Shown: positions 1 to 9,143 of the stretch, piece by piece
Position numbering within the stretch: the stretch's first letter is position 1
How the letters are laid out: each line of letters opens with the position of its first letter
Assembly (NCBI GenBank): GCA_025359885.1
Contig: JANYDG010000109.1
Coordinates: 1-48,367, forward strand
Source: Acidobacteriota bacterium
GTDB lineage: Bacteria > Acidobacteriota > Terriglobia > Terriglobales > Acidobacteriaceae
Direction: 5' to 3'
DNA length: 48,367 nucleotides
Position numbers and translations under genes: made by a program
The notes under the pieces: model-generated
Databases searched by the model: none
Told to the model about the DNA's origin: nothing
Seen by the model: only the letters and a program-made list of their open reading frames with translations

Positions 1-1417
<1,417 letters not shown>

Positions 1418-1721
1418 CGGTCTCCAGTTTGTCTAGTGTAAGAGGCGGCGCAGCCGGGCAAATAGAAATTCATCTGGAGAAATTTCATCTGAATTGCGAT
1501 TTGTCGGCGGAATGGAAGTCTTAGCCGGATTGAATTGCCACTGCTGAGAGGATTCACTAAAGCCTGTGATGCGTGTCACTGCCCCGGCTGGCGCGAAGGG
1601 CTAGCGTGAAATCAGCGGCACACGCGGCGGTCTTCACCCGTCCTCGAAAGACTCTCTCCCCCTGAGATCTTTCCCGCCAGCGTTGATGATTGTTGCGACA
1701 TTTCCCCAGGAGGTAAGGCGC
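1418..1721. other. Intergenic stretch, nothing recognised
   Basis: About 300 bases between the small Glu/Arg-rich ORF and the radical SAM gene. It must hold the divergent promoters of both, but I could not pick convincing -35/-10 pairs. The only clear signal is the AGGAGG ribosome site at its right end. Open frames here lack ribosome sites. Confidence 0.4.
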
Positions 1722-2900
1722 GTGACTTCCAGTGATATCAGAACCATGGTAGTTCCTCAGCCGGCAACGGCTCCCAAGCCATCGCATGCACATCGAGCGG
1801 GTCTTCACGATTATTCTCGTAATCCCATGCTGGTGTATTGGGAAATGACGCAGGCCTGCGATCTGGCCTGCAAGCACTGCCGCGCAGAGGCGATGGCCGA
1901 GGCGCATCCGACCCAACTGACGAATGATGAAAGCAAGACCCTGCTGCGCCAGATCGCAGCCTTTGACAAGCCGTTACCGCACCTGATTCTTACCGGTGGC
2001 GACCCGTTGAAACGCGCCGATATTTATGACCTGATTGACGAAGCACATCAACTGGGCCTGACAGTTTCGATTACGCCGAGTGCAACATCGACATTGAACT
2101 ACGATGTGCTGGCAAAGCTGAAAGCACATGGCATTGAGAGTTTTGGCCTGAGCCTTGACGGATCAACTGCAGCGCGTCATGAGGCAGTGCGCGGAGTCGA
2201 GGGCTGCTACGACTGGACGATGCGTGCACTTGACAATGCCGCGAAGTTGGGAATGCCCGTCCAGGTCAATACCCTGGTTTCAGAGGAAACAGTCGAGGAC
2301 CTGCCACGTATTTATGAGCTTTTGAAGACCAAAACGGTTATGCGCTGGAGCCTTTTCTTCTTGATCGCCGTCGGAAGGGGCAAGATGCTGCAGCCAATTT
2401 CACCCGAGAGCGGCGAGGAGTGGATGAACTGGATCTACGAGATGGCCGCGATTGCTCCGTTTGCAATCAAAACTACAGAAGCACCATCCTATCGACGTGT
2501 GGCGCTGAATCGCATGCGTGAGAGCGGAATGACCGCAAGCGCCATCGAGCAAACGCCGGTGTATCGCGGCTTCGGCATTCGCGATGGACATGGAATCATG
2601 TTTGTTTCCAACCAGGGCGATATCTACCCTGCCGGCTTTTTGCCGCTGATCGTAGGCAATATACGTCACGACCACCTGGTCGACATCTATCGCAATTCAC
2701 CCATGTTCCGTGCACTTCACACACCCACCCAGTTCAAAGGCAAGTGCGGCCGCTGCGAGTATGGAACGCTTTGCGGTGGATCGCGTGCAAGGGCATTTGC
2801 CTATACGGGCGATGCGCTGGCGAGCGATCCCTTTTGCCCCTATGAACCCGGCAATACCCTCAAACACATGCACGAGCAGGGTCAACTGTTGGCGCAATAG
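1722..2900 (+). CDS. Radical SAM/SPASM domain protein
   Basis: Iron-sulfur enzyme that should cleave S-adenosylmethionine to start radical chemistry; the substrate is unknown. The start is taken as GTG at 1722 because a perfect AGGAGG (1709-1714) sits eight bases upstream; an in-frame ATG at 1683 has no such site. The product is 392 aa. The radical SAM cluster motif CDLACKHC has Cys46, Cys50 and Cys53, followed by LTGGDPLKR (SAM-binding GGDP). The C-terminal SPASM region has CGRCEYGTLCGGSRARAFAY and then DPFCPYEPG, giving auxiliary cluster cysteines. This layout matches the NirJ/AhbD (haem) and PqqE/peptide-maturase type families. No precursor peptide or haem-pathway gene is adjacent, so I do not assign a pathway. 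A repeat element follows directly downstream. Confidence 0.9.
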   Translation: MTSSDIRTMVVPQPATAPKPSHAHRAGLHDYSRNPMLVYWEMTQACDLACKHCRAEAMAEAHPTQLTNDESKTLLRQIAAFDKPLPHLILTGGDPLKRADIYDLIDEAHQLGLTVSITPSATSTLNYDVLAKLKAHGIESFGLSLDGSTAARHEAVRGVEGCYDWTMRALDNAAKLGMPVQVNTLVSEETVEDLPRIYELLKTKTVMRWSLFFLIAVGRGKMLQPISPESGEEWMNWIYEMAAIAPFAIKTTEAPSYRRVALNRMRESGMTASAIEQTPVYRGFGIRDGHGIMFVSNQGDIYPAGFLPLIVGNIRHDHLVDIYRNSPMFRALHTPTQFKGKCGRCEYGTLCGGSRARAFAYTGDALASDPFCPYEPGNTLKHMHEQGQLLAQ

Positions 2901-2919
2901 CGCGAAATGCCAAGGATGA

Positions 2920-3045
2920 AAGGAACCTCTGATTAACCCCCAAATTGCCAAGGGTACGGGCATCAGCCCGTACATTAAGTCCCGCAGAATCAGCGGGCTT
3001 TAGCCCTTGAGGGAAGCCCCGTGCAGACTTTTTCAGAAGTCCCTT
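2920..3045. repeat. 126-bp palindromic intergenic repeat, family 2, copy 1
   Basis: The ends form imperfect terminal inverted repeats: AAGGAACCTCTGA (2920-2932) against TCAGAAGTCCCTT (3033-3045), 11 of 13 matching. Inside is a perfect hairpin GTACGGGC-atca-GCCCGTAC (2954-2973) and a second hairpin around GGGCTTTAGCCC. A related element lies at 23767-23891, sharing the end sequence, the ACGGGC hairpin, GCAGAATCAGC and CAGACTTTTTCAGA. It contains no coding frame. It resembles a REP-like or MITE-like non-autonomous element. It starts 20 bases after the radical SAM stop codon. Confidence 0.75.
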
Positions 3046-3055
3046 AAAGGTCCTG

Positions 3056-3084
3056 GCCAGCGCTTCATCGATGAGGCCGCTGGC
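3056..3084. repeat. Hairpin in the leader region of imuA
   Basis: GCCAGCG (3056-3062) pairs with CGCTGGC (3078-3084); the bases between them, CTTCATC and GATGAGG, can pair too apart from one T-G pair and one unpaired C. The result is a nearly continuous 14-bp stem with almost no loop, more suited to a DNA palindrome or cruciform than a classical terminator; no U-tract follows. It lies between the family 2 repeat and the imuA promoter region. Confidence 0.45.
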
Positions 3085-3201
3085 TCGACGACACGAATGG
3101 GCGCCAACCGACGCTCGCGAAGAAATTTATATCTCCCCTTTCTACAATGCTTTACGCACACTCTGCCTCATAAATGCTGCAGGGGGGATTGAATCTTGTG
3201 A

Positions 3202-3221
3202 CCTTATAGGCGAATATAAGG
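3202..3221. promoter_or_regulatory. Candidate operator over the imuA promoter/RBS
   Basis: A perfect inverted repeat CCTTATA-N6-TATAAGG ends 10 bases before the imuA ATG. It overlaps a possible -10 (AATATA, 3213-3218) that lies 18 bases after TTGAAT (3189-3194), and its right arm includes the AAGG that could serve as ribosome site. A repressor bound here would block both transcription start and promoter clearance. Cassettes of this type are normally SOS-controlled, so a LexA-type or other damage-responsive repressor is the natural guess. The motif is not one of the LexA boxes I know. Confidence 0.5.
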
Positions 3222-3231
3222 CGAAGATTGT

Positions 3232-4299
3232 ATGCAGACTGCCTCCCAGTTACGCGCCAGCATCGAAGCCACCCTCGCCGACCGGATTCCTGGCGCGCTG
3301 ACGCCAGCCACTCGAACCGTGCGACCGGTTGCGCCCATCGGCATCGAGAGCTTGGATGCTCTGCTGGGCGGTGGGCTCCCTGTGGGGGCGATTACAGAAA
3401 TCGTAGGAGCAGAGTCCTCGGGCAGGACTTCTCTGGCAGTCGCCTTTGTGGCCCGGATGACTATCGCGGGCAAGGTGTGCGCCTGGATTGATGTTTCAAA
3501 TACGCTGCAGCCTGACTCGGCGGCGGCAAATGGCATAGAGCTGGAACGCTTGCTTTGGGTGCGCTGTGGTGTGACGTCTGAGTCGAAAGCAGAGAAATCC
3601 AATGCGCCGGTGTTTGCCTTACCGGAGAAATATCTTGCAGCGCCTGCAACAGTCAAGGGTCTGCACGGTGGCGGGTGCGGGACACATCCGCGTGGCGAGA
3701 TGAAGGGACTTCCGGAGTCTGTAGGAGGTTTTTTGCGCCCCGCAGTGACGCCACCGCGCTCGGCAGAGCCCTTGGGTCGAGTTACTCCTGTAAAACAGAC
3801 AATCCTGCCTGATCCTGTGCACATCAGTTCCCCGCTATCAACCTCTGACACGACGGCGCAATCAAAAGCTCGGTTGACAGCAGTGAAACCTCTTTCGCGC
3901 ATAGACCAGGCGCTTCGTGTTACTGATCTGCTGCTACAGGCAGGCGGATTCGGTGCACTGGTGCTGGATATGGGCAGCATAGAGCCGGAACATGCATTGC
4001 GGGTCCCCATGGCAACATGGTTTCGCTATCGAGCAGCGGCCGAGCGAAGCCAGACAAGCATCCTGCTACTGACACAACATGCATGCGCAAAGAGCAGCGC
4101 GGCGCTGCTACTCAACCTGCGTATGAACCGGGCACTGCGCGACGAAGCAACCATATTTACGGGTATGGAGCCATCCGTTGAAGTAAGCCGCGAGCGATTT
4201 GCGCCGTCGGCAAGCAATATCCTACCGATGCGCAAGCCACCCGTAGGCGAGCGCGGTGCGTACTGGCAAAGCAGGACGACGTGGATGGGGAACAGATGA
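3232..4299 (+). CDS. imuA: ImuA-like (RecA-fold) translesion synthesis accessory protein
   Basis: First gene of an imuA-imuB-dnaE2 damage-induced mutagenesis cassette. The 355-aa product has a RecA-like N-terminal half: PIGIESLDALLGGGLPVGAI, then a Walker A-like loop GAESSGRTS at residues 59-67. The Lys of the normal GPESSGKT loop is Arg here, so ATP hydrolysis may be weakened, which fits the idea that ImuA proteins are degenerate RecA/SulA relatives. A second conserved stretch, ALVLDMGSIEPEHALRVPMA, resembles the Walker B strand. The region between about residues 115 and 215 is Pro/Ser/Thr-rich and probably a linker. The gene ends by overlapping the imuB start by four bases (ATGA), so translation is probably coupled. 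Alternative: a generic RecA-like ATPase, but the neighbours make ImuA much more likely. Confidence 0.85.
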   Translation: MQTASQLRASIEATLADRIPGALTPATRTVRPVAPIGIESLDALLGGGLPVGAITEIVGAESSGRTSLAVAFVARMTIAGKVCAWIDVSNTLQPDSAAANGIELERLLWVRCGVTSESKAEKSNAPVFALPEKYLAAPATVKGLHGGGCGTHPRGEMKGLPESVGGFLRPAVTPPRSAEPLGRVTPVKQTILPDPVHISSPLSTSDTTAQSKARLTAVKPLSRIDQALRVTDLLLQAGGFGALVLDMGSIEPEHALRVPMATWFRYRAAAERSQTSILLLTQHACAKSSAALLLNLRMNRALRDEATIFTGMEPSVEVSRERFAPSASNILPMRKPPVGERGAYWQSRTTWMGNR

Positions 4300-5810
4300 A
4301 ACAGACAGATCAGTTATATGCCTGCATACGAGTGCGCGAGTTTGCTGCGCAGGCTCTGCTGCGTCTACGTCCGGAACTGCGTTGCCATCCCTGTGCAGTG
4401 ATGGAAGGCGAGACGCCGCTGCTCAAGGTCTGCTCAATGAATGCAAAGGCTCTCGCTCTCGGTGTTGTGCATGGAACGACACGGTCAGAGATTGAGACTT
4501 TCGCTGACATCACTACTCTGCAGCGGAATCGCGGTGAAGAGGAAATGGCACGCAATGTGCTGTTGGAATGTGCAGGAACATATTCGCCCCGGATTGAGGA
4601 GCGATGGAGCAATCACAGCTATCTCTGTGTGCTGGATATAACTGGCATTGAGAAGCTTTTTGGACCTCCACTGGTTGTTACACATATGCTGCTCGAACGT
4701 ATGAAGGCACTCGGGTTTTCTGTATCAATCGCTGTCAGCCACAACTTTGATACAAGCATCTGCGTAGCACGCAGTCTGAGCGGGCCTGAACCTGTGGCTG
4801 TGATTGATCCAGGTCAAGAGGGTAAGGCGCTGGCACCGCTTCCAGTGTCGGTCATTAACCCGAGCGAAACGCATCGTCAGACATTTGTGCTGTGGGGCAT
4901 ACACACGCTGGGCATGCTGGCAGAGTTACCAGAGCGGGAACTCATTGCACGCATGGGGCAGGAAGGCAAGCGACTGCGCCAGTTAGCACGTGGAGAAATG
5001 CCGCATTTATTTCTGCCTGTTGAAGCCAGCTTTGCACTGGAAGAACACATGGATCTCGATACTCCCGTACAGTTGCTGGACTCCCTGCTCTTTGTGCTTG
5101 GGCTGATGCTGGAGCAATTGATTCTACGGGCAGTCAATCGCATCGTTGCGCTGGCATCCGTGACTGTCACATTGTCACTGGAAGGGGGTAATGTGCATGC
5201 GCGCACTGTCAAGCCCGCGCTACCAGGGAATGACCGCACGATGTGGCTCAAGCTGCTGCATCTTGATCTTGAAGCGCATCCACCATCCGCGGCGATTATA
5301 GGGCTATCCATTGTGGCTCAATCAGGTACGACGAGTAAGGTGCAGCTTGGCTTGTTCACACCACAATTGCCTGAGTCGATGCGACTGGATGTGACCCTGG
5401 CTCGTATTCGAGCAATCGTAGGCGAGCAGTGCGTGGGCCGTGCGCGCTTGCAGGATACACATCGCAGAGAAAACTTTTCGATAGAACCTTTCTCTGTTCC
5501 GAGCGTATCCACTGCTAGCGCTAAAGCACAACCACTCCAGGCTGTTCTGAGAACACTGCGACCAGCCGAAAGAATCGCTGTAACTCTGCGCGACAGCAGA
5601 CCTGTTGGTTTTCATTTTCGTGACAGATCGTACGGAGTAGAGGATGCGTATGGCCCATGGCACACCAGTGGCGAGTGGTGGCAACCTACTCTATGGCATG
5701 ACGAGCAATGGGATGTTGTAGCCCGCTGCAGTCGAGATTCTCTCCTGTGCTGTTGCCTGATGCATGACTTGACTGATCACTCCTGGCAGATGGTTGCGCT
5801 CTATGACTGA
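4296..5810 (+). CDS. imuB: ImuB, inactive Y-family polymerase homologue
   Basis: Scaffold protein of the error-prone repair complex, linking DnaE2 to the sliding clamp. Start chosen at ATG 4296, which overlaps the imuA stop as ATGA; another in-frame ATG lies at 4281. The product is 504 aa. The Y-family palm/fingers fold is recognisable (ALALGVVHGTTRSEIE, SYLCVLDITGIEKLFGPP, GFSVSIAVSHNFDTSICVAR), but the acidic catalytic residues are missing: the first motif reads LYACIRVREF instead of a DMDAFFA-like sequence, and the SIDEA-like motif reads VLDITGIE. This is the expected ImuB pattern. In the C-terminal half VQLGLFTPQLPES contains QLGLF, a good beta-clamp binding motif. The gene overlaps the dnaE2 start by eight bases, so the three proteins are probably made together. 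Confidence 0.88.
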   Translation: MKQTDQLYACIRVREFAAQALLRLRPELRCHPCAVMEGETPLLKVCSMNAKALALGVVHGTTRSEIETFADITTLQRNRGEEEMARNVLLECAGTYSPRIEERWSNHSYLCVLDITGIEKLFGPPLVVTHMLLERMKALGFSVSIAVSHNFDTSICVARSLSGPEPVAVIDPGQEGKALAPLPVSVINPSETHRQTFVLWGIHTLGMLAELPERELIARMGQEGKRLRQLARGEMPHLFLPVEASFALEEHMDLDTPVQLLDSLLFVLGLMLEQLILRAVNRIVALASVTVTLSLEGGNVHARTVKPALPGNDRTMWLKLLHLDLEAHPPSAAIIGLSIVAQSGTTSKVQLGLFTPQLPESMRLDVTLARIRAIVGEQCVGRARLQDTHRRENFSIEPFSVPSVSTASAKAQPLQAVLRTLRPAERIAVTLRDSRPVGFHFRDRSYGVEDAYGPWHTSGEWWQPTLWHDEQWDVVARCSRDSLLCCCLMHDLTDHSWQMVALYD

Positions 5811-8800
5811 GGGCTATGTCGAGTTACATGCCGCGAGCGCATTCACCTTTCTTGATGCTGCATCACAGCCCGAAGATCTGATTGCGCGTGCTGCTGAGTT
5901 AGAGATCCCTGCAGTTGCGTTGCTCGATCGAAATGGTCTGTATGGAGCTGCGCGCTTTCACACCAGCGCGCAGAGAAAAGGTGTGCGCGCACTCATAGGC
6001 GCTGAGATTGCTACACCTGAATTTGGCCAGCGCATGATGCCCCCTGCCTGGTTGCCGCACCGTCATGCATCAGAACCAGTGCGCCTTCCCTTGCTGTGCG
6101 AATCACGTATCGGATATCAGAATCTGTGTCAGATGATTACGAAGTTCAAGATGCGTGAGGCCAGTAAGGGTGAGGGTGCGGCGGCTCTCGATGACCTAGA
6201 ACAACACGCTCCCGGGTTGATCTGCATGACCGGTGGAGATGAGGGTCCCCTGGCTGCAGCGCTTGATCGCGGCGGTGAAGTGGAGGGTCACACGTGCGTC
6301 AAACGACTTATCCATATCTTTGGTAAAGAGAGCGTCTATGTTGAACTACAGCGGCATCACGAACGTGCGCAGGAGGGGCGCAATCAGGCGGCAATTCGTA
6401 TTGCGCGAGACTTGGAACTACCGCTGCTGGCCACCAATGGTGTTCGCTATGCGCGTGCCTATGATCGTGAAGTTATGGACATCTTCACGGCGATACGCAA
6501 CCATGTTGAGTTAGACCAGGCAGGCCGTTTGCTCACAGTCAACAACCATCGCCATCTGCGTTCGGCGCACGAGATGGACGTCCTGTTTCGCGATCTGCCT
6601 GAGGCCGTTGCAGAGACACGCGAACTTGGTGCACGACTTCAGTTCGAGTTGAGTGATCTTGGCTACGAGTTCCCACGCTTCCCTGTTCCTGACTGCGACG
6701 ACATGAACAGTTTCCTGGCAAAGCGTGTAGCTGAAGGTGTGGTACGACGCTATGGCGCCAAGCGTGACTCCGTGCTGCTGGCAAAGGCAGAAAAGCAGGT
6801 GGCGCATGAGCTTGCATTGATCGCACGACTAGGATTTGCCGGCTATTTTTTGATTGTGTGGGACATTATTCAGTTTTGCAAATCAAATAACATCCTGGTG
6901 CAGGGTCGCGGTAGCGCAGCTAACTCGGCGGTATGCTATGCACTGGAGATTACAGCGATTGATCCTGTCGGGATGGAGTTGCTCTTTGAGCGATTCCTCA
7001 ACGAAAATCGCGGCGAGTGGCCGGACATTGATCTTGATCTACCTTCAGGAGACAAGCGTGAACAAGCAATCCAATACATCTATCAGCGCTATGGCGAACT
7101 AGGTGCGGCGATGACTGCGAATGTAATCACATATCGCGGTAAGTCGGCGGCGCGTGAGGTAGGCAAGGCGCTGGGATTTGATGCGGATTCACTGGGCCGA
7201 TTAAGTGGATTGGTAAGCCAGTGGGAGTGGCGCGGGAAGACAGATACAATGGCACACTCGTTTCAGAATGCCGGCTTCGATGTGGCACATCCACGTATCG
7301 CCAAGTATCTTGAGCTATCCATGAGGATGCAGGACCTGCCGCGTCACCTGGGCCAACACTCAGGTGGCATGGTTATCTGCCAGGGGCATCTGAATCGCGT
7401 GGTTCCCCTGGAGCGTGCATCCATGCCGGGACGGACGGTGGTGCAGTGGGACAAGGAAGACTGCGCGGACCTCGGCATTGTGAAAGTAGACATGCTTGGC
7501 CTGGGCATGATGGCCGTACTCAAGGATTGTATTGAATTGATTCCGAGACACTACGGTGAGCCTGTAGACCTGGCAAACTTACCAGAAGATGACGAGGTTT
7601 ATCGTACCCTGCAACTGGCCGATACGGTGGGGATGTTTCAAGTAGAGAGCAGGGCGCAGATGGCATCGCTGCCTCGTAATTGTCCCACTCGGTTTTATGA
7701 CCTGGTCGTGCAGGTGGCCATCATTCGCCCGGGGCCAATTGTTGGCAAGATGATGCACCCGTATATGCGCCGCAGGCAAAAGAAGGAGGCCGTCACTTAT
7801 CCTCATCCATTACTCGAACCTGTTCTGCGACGCACCCTGGGAGTACCCCTGTTTCAAGAACAGTTATTGCGCATGGCGATGACGGTTGCCAATTTTTCTG
7901 GAGCTGAGGCCGAAGAGTTGCGACGCGCTGTGGGCATGAGACGATCATGGGAGCGCATGCATAACCTTGAAGGAAAATTGCGCTCTGGCATGACGGCCAA
8001 TGGCATCGACCTGAAAACGCAGGATAACATTGTCGAGAACATCAGTTCATTTGCACTGTATGGATTTCCCGAGTCGCATGCGGCGAGCTTTGCACTCATC
8101 GCTTATGCGTCTGCATATCTAAAGGTGAAATATCTCGCGGCGTTTACGTGCGCCATGCTAAACAATCAGCCGATGGGTTTTTACACACCTGCGGTGCTGG
8201 TGAAAGATGCGCAGCGGCATGGTCTACATATCAAACCGATTGATATTCAGGTATCGGATTGGATGTGTTATCTGGAGCATGAAAACAATGGTAAATTGTC
8301 ACTGCGCATGGGGCTGGGCTATGCCATTGGACTGCGTTCCCAGGCTGCACAGGCCGTGGTTCAATCGCGCATGCGTCAGGGGCAGTTTAACTCTACCGAA
8401 GATCTGGCACAGCGCGTACCGATGCTCAATCGCAGGGAGCTTACGCTGTTGGCACAGATCGGTGCACTTAATTCACTGGATGGCATTACACATCGACGCG
8501 ATGCGCTATGGCAGGTAGAGCGAGCGGGCAAGCCTGAGGGGCCATTGTTGCGCCAGGACGCTGCGATCCTGCGCGATGATACTGAGACACAACCTCTAAA
8601 AATGATGAGTACAGATGAGCGGATGGTCGCCGATTATGCAGGTACAGGACTTACTGTTGGTAAACATCCTATGCACTATCGTCGTGAAGAGTTGCGTGGC
8701 ATCAGAGTGTTATCAGCAGCCGAGTTACTGCATTGCAAGGATGGCGATCTTGTACGAACGGCGGGCTGTGTGATTGCACGGCAGCGGCCTGGAACGGCCA

Positions 8801-9021
8801 GGGGATTTGTGTTTCTGTCGATGGAAGATGAGACGGGCATTGCCAATATCATCATCACGCCCGATGTGTATGAGCGTGAGCGTGTGCTGGTTTCGCGGGG
8901 ACGGTTTCTGCTGATTGAAGGTGTACTGCAGAATCAGGACAAGGTTATTCACGTGAAGGCTGTGCAGTTGCGCGCGCTTTCAGACCGTGCGCTGGAGATG
9001 CGCTCACATGACTTCCACTAG
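5803..9021 (+). CDS. dnaE2: Error-prone DNA polymerase DnaE2
   Basis: C-family polymerase that copies damaged DNA with low fidelity together with ImuA and ImuB. Start set at ATG 5803 inside the imuB end; a TTG nine bases earlier is in frame but less likely. The product is 1072 aa, the usual DnaE2 length. The N-terminal PHP domain starts YVELHAASAFTFLDAASQPE; the polymerase core has GRGSAANSAVCYAL and the catalytic PDIDLDLPSGDKR (Asp408, Asp410). The thumb/fingers region includes LGQHSGGMVI and VDMLGLGMM. The helix-hairpin-helix area and a C-terminal OB-fold (GFVFLSMEDETGIANIIITP) follow. The protein ends without the long tau-binding tail of DnaE1. It is followed by a convergent pncB with a 119-bp palindromic element between them. 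Confidence 0.95.
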   Translation: MTEGYVELHAASAFTFLDAASQPEDLIARAAELEIPAVALLDRNGLYGAARFHTSAQRKGVRALIGAEIATPEFGQRMMPPAWLPHRHASEPVRLPLLCESRIGYQNLCQMITKFKMREASKGEGAAALDDLEQHAPGLICMTGGDEGPLAAALDRGGEVEGHTCVKRLIHIFGKESVYVELQRHHERAQEGRNQAAIRIARDLELPLLATNGVRYARAYDREVMDIFTAIRNHVELDQAGRLLTVNNHRHLRSAHEMDVLFRDLPEAVAETRELGARLQFELSDLGYEFPRFPVPDCDDMNSFLAKRVAEGVVRRYGAKRDSVLLAKAEKQVAHELALIARLGFAGYFLIVWDIIQFCKSNNILVQGRGSAANSAVCYALEITAIDPVGMELLFERFLNENRGEWPDIDLDLPSGDKREQAIQYIYQRYGELGAAMTANVITYRGKSAAREVGKALGFDADSLGRLSGLVSQWEWRGKTDTMAHSFQNAGFDVAHPRIAKYLELSMRMQDLPRHLGQHSGGMVICQGHLNRVVPLERASMPGRTVVQWDKEDCADLGIVKVDMLGLGMMAVLKDCIELIPRHYGEPVDLANLPEDDEVYRTLQLADTVGMFQVESRAQMASLPRNCPTRFYDLVVQVAIIRPGPIVGKMMHPYMRRRQKKEAVTYPHPLLEPVLRRTLGVPLFQEQLLRMAMTVANFSGAEAEELRRAVGMRRSWERMHNLEGKLRSGMTANGIDLKTQDNIVENISSFALYGFPESHAASFALIAYASAYLKVKYLAAFTCAMLNNQPMGFYTPAVLVKDAQRHGLHIKPIDIQVSDWMCYLEHENNGKLSLRMGLGYAIGLRSQAAQAVVQSRMRQGQFNSTEDLAQRVPMLNRRELTLLAQIGALNSLDGITHRRDALWQVERAGKPEGPLLRQDAAILRDDTETQPLKMMSTDERMVADYAGTGLTVGKHPMHYRREELRGIRVLSAAELLHCKDGDLVRTAGCVIARQRPGTARGFVFLSMEDETGIANIIITPDVYERERVLVSRGRFLLIEGVLQNQDKVIHVKAVQLRALSDRALEMRSHDFH

Positions 9022-9024
9022 CGA

Positions 9025-9143
9025 TTAGAGCACAATCAGATTCACTGTACCCAACGGCAAAATTGTAAGACGGGATTTTTTATCAAGAAAAAATCCCACC
9101 TCGCTGAAGCCATACGAGTCCACCTATTCTGATTCCGCTCTAA
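9025..9143. repeat. 119-bp palindromic repeat, family 1, copy 1
   Basis: TTAGAGCacAATCAGAtT at the left end is the inverted copy of aTtCTGATTccGCTCTAA at the right end. The centre holds a second perfect hairpin with arms GGGATTTTTT and AAAAAATCCC separated by ATCAAG (about 9073-9098). It fills the gap between the convergent dnaE2 and pncB genes. A related 120-bp element lies at 45147-45266. On the minus strand the terminal TAG of TAGAGC is the pncB stop codon. It has no open frame, and the T-rich arms could act as a bidirectional terminator. MITE-like origin is inferred. Confidence 0.75.

Noticed and set aside
2984..2994. Shared word GCAGAATCAGC as a possible attachment-site core
   Set aside because: It lies within the two repeat elements and there is no integrase gene or tRNA nearby.
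3204..4010. Minus-strand open frame opposite imuA
   Set aside because: No family features and it overlaps imuA fully; the cassette order supports imuA.
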